NCBI GenBank assembly: GCA_905250075.1
Contig: CAJNOP010000032.1
Coordinates: 891,333-955,332, forward strand
Origin: Rotaria sp. Silwood1
Taxonomy: Eukaryota; Rotifera; Eurotatoria; Philodinida; Philodinidae
Direction of reading: 5' to 3'
DNA: 64,000 bases
Positions 1-10,475 of this stretch are shown one piece after another. The position numbers were made by a program, and so were the translations under genes. Numbering within the stretch: the first letter of the stretch is position 1; each line of letters opens with the position of its first letter. A model generated the notes under the pieces. The model saw nothing but the letters and a program-made list of their open reading frames with translations, made no database searches and had not been told where the DNA came from.

Positions 1-712
1 AGCACATCAAGCACAAGCACATCCAGTACAAGCACATCAAGCACAAGCACAACGAGCACATCAAGCACACGCACAACGAGTACATCAAGCACAAGCACAT
101 CAAGTACAAGTACAACTAGCACAAGCACAACAAGCACATCAAGCACCACAAGCACCACCACTACTATGGCATCACGTAAGTTATAATTTCTGCGAAAATT
201 ATCACTTATTCGTTATGTATATTACAGCAACGAATTGCACAGCAAATGGAGTCGGAAATGCGATGAATGTGTCTGGAAATAATCCATCTAATTGGAAACA
301 GTATTGGTACAACTTCACGGCAAAGAATACATCGCATTACGTTATGTTTGGATTTCAAAGTAGTAATAATCGTCCTTACTTTCTGGACGAAATATCGGTT
401 GTTGCTCAAAGCGCACCAAGTATTGAGTTGCTGAGAAATCCAAGTTTTGAAAGCTCAACGATAGCACCAATAGACTGGGTTGTATTGTGTTCAAGCACGT
501 GTGGCACCGTTGCAGCCAGAATGCAAAATGGTGCCCAGTGCGTTAACACTACGAGTATTTGCTATAGGGATACTTGCAGCGGTGGTATCAATTTTATCGC
601 TCAAACATTTGCGACATTGACCGGCAACAAATACACACTTTCCTTTTGGCTCAACATAGGTGGTAGCTCGGGTTCATCTACAGGAAATAGATTCTACGTT
701 GATATTATCTAG
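1..712 (+). CDS. Thr/Ser-rich secreted-type protein with jelly-roll-like modules (3' part)
   Basis: The gene enters from the left edge, so its start is unseen. Exon 1-175 is a degenerate repeat built on AGCACA/TCAAGC and encodes a Ser-Thr linker of mucin type. A 52-bp GT-AG intron (176-227) joins it in phase to 228-712. The second exon encodes the back half of one module (aromatic-rich, WKQYWYNFTA then YFLDEISVV) and the front half of a second (NPSFES, DWV, then several Cys, then LSFWLNIGG). The NPSFE...W pattern is typical of galactose-binding-like beta-sandwich modules in secreted or surface proteins; that assignment is by pattern only. The stop comes about 50 residues before the second module should end, so the C-terminus looks truncated compared with the module just before it. 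Function is unknown; carbohydrate or matrix binding is a guess. Confidence 0.6.
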   Translation, partial: AHQAQAHPVQAHQAQAQRAHQAHAQRVHQAQAHQVQVQLAQAQQAHQAPQAPPLLWHHVSYNFCENYHLFVMYITATNCTANGVGNAMNVSGNNPSNWKQYWYNFTAKNTSHYVMFGFQSSNNRPYFLDEISVVAQSAPSIELLRNPSFESSTIAPIDWVVLCSSTCGTVAARMQNGAQCVNTTSICYRDTCSGGINFIAQTFATLTGNKYTLSFWLNIGGSSGSSTGNRFYVDII

Positions 713-1838
713 ATACTATGTATTGGGTGTTAATGAGTGTAGGTTTCAGGTACATTGAAGTGAGGAAAACCGCTACACATATTTCACTCACAGCTACAAC
801 CTCGTATGAAACTTTGAATGCGTGAATATAATTTGCTACTAACACTTCACAGATTCGAATTAACTGTAAATGTACTGAGTATCGCTTATCATTGTCTTGA
901 ACTTCGAATTGTGCTAAAAATATATGAGTGCATTTCTCAATACAGTCTTTCTTACATTCCACTGTAGTGATTTAATTAATATTTTTAATTGATGAGATTT
1001 TGTAAACGAATTCTTGTTCACAATTACTCTGACGGTAGGCAAAAAATTGTTTGGCGCATTGTCTAAGAGTGTATGTTAGATTTTCTTGCTTGCAGTTATA
1101 ATACGAGTGTGAGTTTGAGTGTGCAGAAGGTGTTATCAACAACCACAATCATATCATTTTCACAGTATTTCTCTTTTTCTTTTAACTTTTGAAGAAATTG
1201 ATTTTTCACAATATAACAAATATGAACAAGTTGGAAAAATGAAAGATAGCAATTCTCAGAAACATTTTTATTAGTTATTTGATATCATATGAGTCAATCA
1301 TCGGTTTCAAAGACATTTTAGCAAACGAAATCGAAACAGACTTTGCCGTTTTTATGAATCGAAACCGAAACTATGATTCCGATTCCGAGCATTTCTTTTA
1401 ACTGCCGAGTTCTATTCTTTATCCTTGCTTTCTCATTTCAAGAAACATTGACTGGTGTACCTCTCGCCACCGAGACTCCAAGCGATCTTTTTTCGCACGC
1501 AGCAGAAACGAAATGCAAGGAAGAAAAAAATAAGATGTGCAATAAAGGGATAAAGAGAACTACTGAAGCTTCAAGCCAGATGATTCAGTCATCGTCGTGA
1601 AAGGGAATGGCAAGCAAATGTGAAATATAGCTGAGATTGGAATAGCATTTTTGTACTTTTCTAGTAAGAAATATCCTTAGCATGTAAAACTAAAAAACTT
1701 TTTATACAATCAGTAAGTATTTTATTTGTTACTCTACAAAAAAAACAAATTTTTATTATTTTTTTTCTGATCATGAAAACATACACGCATTGACTGATTC
1801 GTAAATTTTCAACTATTAGTCAATCGGCTTGTCCAAGC
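713..1838. other. Intergenic, no supported gene
   Basis: AT-rich spacer. One short frame at 1373-1600 (+) starts with a hydrophobic stretch, but it has no recognisable domain and no splice support. I see nothing else. Confidence 0.5.
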
Positions 1839-3558
1839 GTGACGGAATCACGTTTTTTCCTCGTGTCTTTGTAATATCTCAACGAAGTGAAATAGGATAA
1901 GGCTTAAAATATTCACAGGCTATGTAAGTTGAGTTCCTCTACGCATGCTGAAAGTTTCATAGGATTTCAAGTTTTAGTGTTTGTTTTATGACTGACACAT
2001 AGGTACGTTACGGAATCACACAAAATGGACTTTGATTTTCAGTGCTGTTCAAAGAGTAAAAAAACTTAGCTCAACTATAAATGTAGTGGCAAAACGCTCT
2101 CTACAAGAGTTGTAGCTAAGATGCCTAGCTATATAAAAAAACAAAAAAAAATTGCAAAATATGCATTGCTGATTTTCTGGGCAGAAAAAGGTGTCGTAAC
2201 GGAATCACATTTTTCGTGACGGAATCACGTTTGAGAAATGATCATGTTTTCTATCTTTCTTTTTCTTTAAAAATTTAAAGATAGTTTCTTAGAATAAACA
2301 ATCTGTTGTCATACGTTTAAAATCAATGAAGAAAAATTTTCGGTCACGATTGTTATAGCATAAAAATCCTTTTTTTTGAAATATGTCAAAATATGTTAGA
2401 TATAGCCATCTAACGAGGGAACGTTTTCAACTGTCAAATCGCTTTGAGTCCGGATTTTATGCATAAAATAGACTCTAATGAGATATGACAAACCCCAAAA
2501 GGATAAGTCTTCTTAGACCTTCTGTCCGGAGTTATAGGCATTTTACTGGAATTTCGCCTATAGCATGATATATACCAACAAATCGAATGACGGTGCTTCG
2601 ACCTAAGATTTTGCCCATAGACAGATCTATTGGTCAGTAGAACGTTCGGAAAATCTCAGCTCAAAAGAATGTTCTCTTCTCAAAACATCAAGGTCTCAAA
2701 AATCATCCATAGCTTACAAATGATGCTAGAATTTTCCGTTTTTTGAGACTTTAATATTTCGAGAAGAAAACATTCTTTTGAGCTGAAATTTTCAGAACAT
2801 TCTACTGACCAATAGATCTGTCTATGGGAAAAATCTTAGACCGAAATACCATCATTCGATTTGTTGGTGTATATCATGCTATAGGCGAAATTCCAGTAAA
2901 ATGCCTATAACTCCGGACAGAAGGTCTAAGAGGACTTATCCTTTTGGAGTTTTTCATATCTCATTAGAGTCTATTTTATGCACAGAGTCCGAACTCAAAA
3001 GCAACTTGCCAGTTGAAAATATTTCCTCGTGAGTTAGTCCAAATGTTGCTGGATACCTATATTACAATGTCTATATCTCCATAATTATTCATCCATTTGA
3101 GCTAATATTTTTAGTTTATACCTAACTTTACTAGGTCTATCTACTATGAAAATATCAGGCAAGCTCATGGGAACGATTCAGCAAAGTTGTGCTAAGACCG
3201 GTCACTATTTACGCTAATGTCCTTCAAATCACTTATATGATAGAAAATACATGGAATCACTATAAAGCATCTATTAAATTAGCTAATCGGGCTCTAACAT
3301 TGCTTCTACACATTCTCACATCTGCTCAGCATCATAACTGCAGAAAAAGATAATATTTCAAAATTTTGTCGGAAAACCTAATCATTCGATGGTGATTCCG
3401 TCACGGCTCTCTTCACCTGCCAAAATGCTTATAAGAACACTCAATTCGTTGGTTGGATAGAGCGTAAAAAACTGTATTTAGAGCACTGCTTTTTGAAGTA
3501 AAAAAACAATTACTCTTGGCTAGAAATGAATTATAAGGAATTTTCGTGATGGAATCAC
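1839..3558. repeat. Non-coding block with recurring GTGACGGAATCAC motif
   Basis: The 13-mer GTGACGGAATCAC (itself GTGA...TCAC, partly palindromic) or a close variant occurs at 1839-1851, about 2006-2020 (TTACGGAATCACA), about 2195-2208, 2216-2228, 3393-3405 (reverse orientation) and 3546-3558 (GTGATGGAATCAC). Chance recurrence of a 13-mer this often in under 2 kb is very unlikely. A large foldback (2409-3037) lies between the two groups. No reading frame of note crosses the block. It may be a degenerate non-autonomous transposon with sub-terminal motifs; the family is unknown. Confidence 0.5.
2409..3037. repeat. Foldback element, about 630 bp, two long inverted arms
   Basis: The left arm (about 2409-2700) and right arm (about 2745-3037) are reverse complements over nearly their whole length. 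Matching landmarks are ATAAAATAGACTCTAATGAG (left) against CTCATTAGAGTCTATTTTAT (right), and ACTCCGGACAGAAGGTCTAA on the right against its complement on the left. The central loop is under 50 bp, near 2705-2745. The arms differ at scattered positions, so the element is not recent. No target-site duplication could be assigned. Confidence 0.8.
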
Positions 3559-6500
3559 CTTCACCAATGGATTACATTTACAAACGTAAATAAATTTCTG
3601 AAGAAACGCAGAATGATAGATCCCTTATCATCATTGTACAGAGCTTTGAAAGCATTATTAATTGATGTGAGAGCTTTCGAAAAGGACAGATTTATATATA
3701 TGAAAAACTCGAAAATAAGAAATCATAATAAATATTGATTTTTATCTCTTGCACGACACATCGCTTTCCTAGTGCTTTTTCTTCCAAGAATTAGCATAAA
3801 TATGTAAAGAAATATGCATTTCTATAGGTTATCAGCATCGTTCTACACGATGGTCATATTGGTTTTGGCAGATTGAGTAGGTCAACTTCGCCCACCAAGG
3901 TATACCGTTACGTGGACAGGCCGCAATAGAATTTTTTCAAGCCATTAATGAGAAAGGATTTCTATTCAGGATTCTCAGATATATAATTAAATATTAAAAA
4001 CGAAAACTCGATGACAATATTTAATATTTTTTAAAACGGTTGAATACAATGTATGACGAGCAGAGACAACTTGAAACAAGTTTTTCAAAAATAAATGTTG
4101 GTCTATATTACATGCATGTCTTATTTTAGCGATATGAGAGCATAATAAATAGAAAAATTTAGCACTTAGTGAGTGTTATTGAATTGCTTTAATTCAACCA
4201 TTGAAATACATAAATATTTTCAAAATAATGCAATAAATAATTCTAAATCAAGAAATTACCTTATATTGTAAAAGCGCGAAAACTTGAATACAACAATATA
4301 ACATTAATTATTGTACGATTCATAGAATTAAAATAGTAGAGTATTCAGAAAACTAAAATAGAGGCAACAAAAATTGTTGATTTTTTATTGTTATATTTGA
4401 TGTGAATCTATTTTGTAAAGTTTTATCGAAACTTCCAAAGCGGCAGCTCATAGACCGTTTATAAGAGATAGAAATATTTATCACAAAGTAAGGAATATAT
4501 CTAGGATCGATGGAATCGTTTAATATTGTTTCTCACGCCAAAAAGTGATTTTCAATGAGTCGATATGTAGAATGCACTACGGTACTATATATCCATAAAA
4601 TGTCATAAGTAAAAACATTTTTATTAAATAATGATAAAATACACAATGGCTGGATACTGCATTTGTTATCCTCATTTTTCGCATTATGGTATATCTGTTA
4701 TACATTGAATATTTCAACAAGGAAATGATTGTAGAAACTAGAGTTTTTAGCATTTTCACATCTCACTTAAAGCTCTGTGTAGACGAAATTTCATTGCAAT
4801 CTATGATATTACCTCAGCACATGGTCTTTATTTGGGCTGTCTCTTTCATGCAATGATTCCTAGACGAATCAACCTAGAAATTACTCGTGGTTTCCATTTA
4901 TCGTATAGAAGAAAAAACGCTATTTTTGATTCTTCCCAGTAATTATAAAAGATATCAACAAGCGGCTTTGAACATTGGATAGAGCTTGGCGAGTTGTAAT
5001 TGGCATGTAAGAAACTAGTATTGGAACATGTTCCTTGGCTAATCAGCTCTAAAAAAAGATCGAATCCAGATTTCACATAACTTACATGGTTTATTAATAT
5101 CTTTTTTCCTCAGAGATAGTACAAGTGTAATTTTTGCATATTATAAATCGTTTTCTCATTCCAGTTTAGACCTATAAGTCGCGTGTGGTAGAACTTGTTT
5201 GACTATTGAATTTTGAGGAATGACTCATTTGAAAACAATACTTCGAGTCTTCAGTTTCTTGAGAGAAAACGAAACTGCAAGTGATGTCGTATGAGGTACC
5301 TTCTTGCCGAATATATCTGATGAGAATTCGTAGTGTTTCGCATATGCTACACCATCATCTGCGAGCGCTCCACAATCGAAACGACTTTCCAGCTTTTATA
5401 CTACTGTCTAATTAAAACACATATACGATAATACGAATATATACTTTACTTTTTACCAGGAAGTTGTTAGACCCTGTCAATCGATCATGAGTATATTTTA
5501 TTTCATTATAAATGTCGATCATTTTTAAGCTTCATTGACTCAGAGCAAAGAACGCACCACTTTTAAATATTCAACTAATTCTTAATGCTTTTCTCTATTA
5601 TTTCGAAATTTATTTCTAATATTGAAATCCTATGTTCCCACTTTATTCGATGGCACTATCTGCTCAGAAACAAGAACATTAATGTCACAGAGGTTATGTT
5701 TCATTTCAAGTTTTTAACTTTCTTGCACTTTAATTTTTAACCAATTTAGTGCCTAGCTTATTTATTTAGTTTCTAGATACCATGCCATCAAAGAAAATTC
5801 TCCATTCAAACAGGTTTTATTGTCCAATACCTTCTGTAGCTCAGGATAAATTTGACAAAACGAACTTTTTATGATGCTATAATAAGATAGAATGGCATTC
5901 AACACAAAACGCAGTAATAAGATCGCTTCGTATTTCGGACAATGGTAGCGAGGAATATTTTGAGATAATTCAATATATAGAAGAAAAACATCAGATGAAT
6001 ATGATGTAGTTCAGGTATATAGCTCTAATATATTTGTTCATGATAAAAAATTTTACTGTTATGAGAATCAACAACTATGCCAAGCTAAAGTGGAAACAGT
6101 ATCGATACTAATGCCATTAATCCATAGCACAATTTTATTGTACATCGTGGTATGGAGCTTAAAGATCGTCAGAGAGTTTGTTTGAAGATTGGCACTATAT
6201 TTCAATTTCTCAGATTCACATCGACATCTAAGTCTAAACTAATAGAAACTATGCCCGGTGATACGTTATTTGAAATCAGCACTTACTCTGGATGTCTCTA
6301 AACGAGAGACATATCACAAGTAGCATATTTTTCAAGTAAAGAAGAATGTTTATTTTCTCCTTATACACTTTTTGACGTAGATGTAATTGTAGGGTGTAGA
6401 CCTGGGCGTAGCGTATCTTTTGACGAAAGTAAAGAATTTATAGATGGTTGCATTTTAAAAAATTTCATACAGATATTGGATTCGACGTTCTGTGGCTATG

Positions 6501-6927
6501 GCTACTTCCATAAGATACAATTTCGAATTCTACATTCTATAGTCGCACTCGACGTGCTTTGAGCCTGCGCAAAGTTAAATTACGCCATAAACATATGAAA
6601 ATGATGAATCATTCGATTTTAATCTAAATAGTTGCTGATGTTCGAAGTAAACAAAGATCGTTTCAGCATATCACTAGAGTTATTCATCTAATGTCAGTTT
6701 TCAGATTATGAAACTTAGTAATACACGTGGAAAGCATCGATATTGTATTCAATACTCTACGTTCATCTTCTACACGATCATATTGCATTCTTTGACACTA
6801 TCTTTTCAATAAAGAACATCATTAATTCAGTAGATTATAGTAGTTCTTTAAATTCTTTGAGTTGGAACCCACTTTATTTTACATCTTACTGATTTAGAAC
6901 ATCATCATTACTGAATATTTGGAAGTT
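3559..6927. other. Intergenic, no supported gene
   Basis: About 3.4 kb of AT-rich spacer. Only short frames without domain signals occur, for example at 4846-5076 on the minus strand. There is no tRNA, rRNA or clear repeat that I can support. Confidence 0.5.
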
Positions 6928-7626
6928 TTAAAAGCTATGACCATTGATAGGATTTGGAGGAGCTCCACTGGCAATGATTTCGACCATATGTGTCCAAACT
7001 TCCGATCTATATCCTCCATTATATCCTGCATAAGTACCAATTTTAAAAGCTCCTGAATATTTACCAGTTGGCAATGTTTTTCCACTGTAGATCGTTCTTA
7101 CTGAACCATTATCATAACGAACATCCATTCACCCATTAGTATCAGTTGTGAAATAAGCCCACATTTCGATTGTATGCATTTTACCCCATGGATCTTCATC
7201 TGTAATTCGTTTAATGATTGGATGGGGACTAACTTCAGGGTAGAAAAACAGCTCGACTCCTTTTTCTGGCCATGCCATCCAAAAGAAGGTTGGCTTTCAT
7301 GGAGCATTGGAAATTTGTTCCATAGCTTGTCCAATTATACCAGCTTGATTGCCAGGATTGTTAGGAATGAAATAGGTTGCCTTGAAGTAACGTTTAGCCA
7401 TATTTTCCGATATCATATTATCTCTACGAAATTCAGATTTTCCTCTTAAGCTTGGACCTTGAACATTTGAATAAGCTCTATACCAACTTGCTTCTATTAT
7501 ATAGCTTCCACCTTCGATATCTATTTTGAACTGATCTTTATCGTTCACACTATCGAAATGTGTATAAAGTAATCGTTGACTGAAGATAGTTAATACACAG
7601 TGAAACAAAATCAGTACCAACAGCAT
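6928..7626 (-). pseudogene. Secreted polysaccharide-lyase-like gene with two in-frame TGA codons
   Basis: Reading from ATG at 7626 down to TAA at 6930-6928 gives one continuous 232-codon frame interrupted only by TGA at 7299-7297 and 7131-7129. There is no frameshift and no intron signal at either site. It opens with a signal peptide (MLLVLILFHCVLTIFS). The body has the look of beta-jelly-roll polysaccharide lyases of the PF14099 type (glucuronan/heparin-lyase-like): GKSEFRR, then WGKMHTIEMWAYFTTDTNG, then DVRYDNGSV, then FKIGTYAGYNGG. The second TGA falls where that family often has Trp (TNG-W-MDV), so TGG-to-TGA is the simplest origin. Six other Trp codons in the frame are TGG. Such enzymes would cleave uronate-containing polysaccharides outside the cell, and are often laterally acquired in bdelloids (inference). 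It is either a very young pseudogene or a gene expressed by stop read-through. Confidence 0.6.
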
Positions 7627-8813
7627 CGAATCTATGAAAAATATGAAAAATTTTTAAACCATACGTTCATATCAACCCAAAGAGTGTTCTAATATGCAGT
7701 GGTCTTCTTCAACATTCTACGGCTGATCAAAAAACCAGAATATGTAAATTCACAATTGTGACGGCTTAAAATGATATCAATTTGTTGAAATGCATTCAAT
7801 TATTTTCAAGATGCTTGCGCGGATGGAAGACTAGGTTTTTGATACGAAAGGGATTGACAGGATAAATTTAGTTAGAAAATCGTCGATGAAAAAAGCAATT
7901 AAAAAGAGATTTAGTATTCGTGCTTGGGCAGCCTTCATCGATGGCTCAGGTATCTTAATACAACAAATACTTTGATCGTGTTAGTTCCAATGAAAAGTCA
8001 ATCTTAATTTTCGGACAAAAGTGTTCTGTAATTAATCTTGTCATTGCAAGAACTGTATTTGTTTGAACTCTTTCAACACAGAGCAGCAAATCATGCATTT
8101 TGTGTGCTGATAGAATAACTGTTCACGAAGCGAGATAGAACACTCTATCGAAAGTCTTGCGAGTGAGTAAGTTAAAAGAAGTGCCAAGGTTTATAGGACC
8201 TTCATATCATTGAAAGATCACAGAAAAAAAGAGTTAGTTTCACTGCAGTAAAACTGCGAGAAAGATGAAATGAAAAGATAGAACGATCCTCGAATCTTCC
8301 ATATCATCTAATGTATTGACTTTCCTTCAACAATAGTCTAGTATTAAGTGAGTATTAACGTTCAATGCTTCAGTCTCTGCACTTCTCAGATGTCTAAATC
8401 AACAGTGAATTATTGTCAATATGCTCTAGTAAAGTAGTGGCAGACAGTTACGATTGTTGGACTAAGAATTATCATTTCTTCACGTATTTTTATTCCAGCA
8501 CAAGCAAACATGGTTATGATTCATTGGAGTACGATTGCTCCTGCTCTTCTCAAATACTTACAAAAGAACCTCTCCAGATGTCCAATCGTTTGCAGGTCGA
8601 GTTTTGATACAATATAGACCTTCATAAGTTCGTAAATACCCTAGAGTGGTTTGGTGTTACAGGCTCGTTGAGCGAAGATATGCTCTTGTTAATACACTTC
8701 TTGCGAAGCTCAGTTTTAACGTTGTCTTTTCGACATTTCAGCTAAATAAGATCTGGTCGGACTCAAGTTTATACTGCTAGTAAGATATCTAGTACTGACT
8801 AGCCTCGGAAAGT
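7627..8813. other. Spacer with a possible coding remnant
   Basis: The frame 8413-8607 (+) has a Tyr/Phe stretch followed by YDCSCSSQ, which vaguely recalls a Cys-rich bdelloid surface-protein motif, but it stops soon and has no partner exon. Otherwise nothing is seen. Confidence 0.3.
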
Positions 8814-9215
8814 CTAAATATGGTTTAATGTTTCCTTGCGAAGATATGATGGATGTGAGTTTCTCTGTTGTTGAAGAGCAGAAGCACACCAGAAACCCAT
8901 GCCCACAGGCTTTGAATTACTCTTCTTGTTTAACAACAATATATCAGAAAAACCATTAGACCAATTTGTTATTAGTTGGAAGAGCACATTAACATATACC
9001 TTGATTCTGATTGTATCGGAGTTAGAAACGAAAGCACGAGAGTTGTAGCATTAAAAAAAATGTGAAGCTTCCGAAATAAAATTGACATGTGTCCTTGCTA
9101 GAGAATCATCAGTTATTGCTGAGTTTTCGCCAACTTTTAATCTCACAACTCGATCAGCTCCACTACTGGAGTATATCCCGAAGAATGCGCAAAAACATAA
9201 AACAACAAGAAGCAT
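8814..9215 (-). pseudogene. Decayed or interrupted frame with a signal peptide, unrecognised
   Basis: From ATG at 9215 the frame starts with a strong signal peptide (MLLVVLCFCAFFGIYSSSG) and runs 54 codons to TAA at 9053-9051. The same frame then stays open for 79 further codons (CYNSRAFVSNSDTIRIKVYV onward, with VGMGFWCASALQQQ near its end) to TAG at 8816-8814. A 134-codon frame with a single internal stop is long for DNA this AT-rich. The stop sits at the end of an 8-T run, so slippage there would be an alternative to a point change. I do not recognise the protein. It lies on the same strand as the lyase-like gene, 1.2 kb upstream of it; both look secreted and both are broken. Confidence 0.35.
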
Positions 9216-10126
9216 TATATTTCAGTAATACCTTCATCCCTTGAGATATTTCTATACTTTCGTCTGTATTTCATGCTATTACTCCCTCTCTCATGTCATT
9301 CAAAAATATCGTTTTGTCTCTATGTTAAAATAAGATTTCTAGTTGCAATGATTATTGAGATTTGTGTAGTTGTTAATATTTTATTGTAATATCTATTTGA
9401 AAATAATAATAAAATTATCAACATATCGAAAAGATAAAAATTGATCTTTTCCATGCTACTGTTGAGTCGATTTGATTTTGTTACAAATTATTGTCCATGA
9501 ATCCAATTAATAATAAAAAATGAATATAATAAAATGTCTAAAGATTATATTTCCAGAAGGCTTATGACATACAGCTCGGAAGAAAACCTATAGAAATTTC
9601 AAAAAAGACTCTGATTCTTTCATTTGTGATGCAAAATTGTCGATATAAATAAACATTTAATTGGAATAACCTTTTTCTGTCTTTAAGCTTAGATATGATA
9701 GAATGAATTAATAATTATAACAATGATTAAAAATATATATATTAACCCATATTGTTCAAGGTTTCAATAGTTGAAAAGAAAAGAAGAAATAAAAACAAAA
9801 CGACTGTGATTATCGTTAAATATATATGAAAAGAATACGCATTAATTCACAAAAATGATAATGAAATACAGAGAATATAGAACTTTGTCAAGAATACAAC
9901 GATATACTTCTGTAAACCACTACAAGAAACAAAATATACTAAAAGATGCAGCATGAAAATTGTTACAGTTTACCAAAAAACAATAGCTTATCATATAGTT
10001 GTGCTCTTTGTTTTCAAAATGAATCAGATTCTTTGCAATCAATTTTTGGCCCTCAGAAAAAGATCATTTATTGATGCACAAAGAATTCCTTTTCTTATTG
10101 CATCGATTAATAAATCATATAGTTTT
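9216..10126. other. Intergenic, no supported gene
   Basis: Very AT-rich spacer without convincing frames or repeats. Confidence 0.5.
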
Positions 10127-10475
10127 TCACTTTATCCCATCGCATATTTTTGATAATAGCATCTCATACTTAAGAATCCAGAACATTAAGTTCAGAAATG
10201 TTTGGTAGCCATCAGCTTTTGTTAATGGGCTGTACGAAATAATCCTTACACCATAAAAATGATTCCTAATTTTGAAAAACAACTCCAATATAATTCTCAT
10301 GTGATAACACTTCACTAGGTACAAACATAATAGGAGATGCAGAGCCATTTTTAGAAGCATCTAATAACACTATAATTCGTTTGACAGTTAAATACACTTT
10401 CGAATGAAAAATGTTTTTCATCAGTAAATACTTACTATGATGTTTTTTTTCATGATTTTTGCACTCAATATCCAA
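10127..10475 (-). pseudogene. Possible cadherin-repeat relic
   Basis: The minus-strand frame ending at 10266 reads, in pieces, DLDIECKNHEK, then KVYLTV, then IIVLLDASKNGSASP, then MFVPSEVLSHENYIG. This follows the order of a cadherin repeat boundary: Y-x-L-x-V-x-x-x-D-x-G, then V-L-D-x-N-D-N-x-P-x-F, then E-N-x-x-x-G. The Ca-binding NDN is degraded. A neighbouring frame (10360-10127) continues with ISYSPLTKADGYQTF, where a cadherin strand would be expected, so at least one frameshift is present. There is no start, no membrane segment and no intact repeat. It is likely a gene fragment; low confidence. Confidence 0.3.

Noticed and set aside
1373-1600. 75-codon ATG frame with a hydrophobic start, perhaps a small secreted peptide
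   Set aside because: No domain, cleavage pattern, splice site or neighbouring exon; a frame this size is expected by chance.
7129-7299. Explaining the two stops of the lyase-like gene by introns
   Set aside because: No GT-AG pair removes either TGA while keeping the surrounding in-frame residues.
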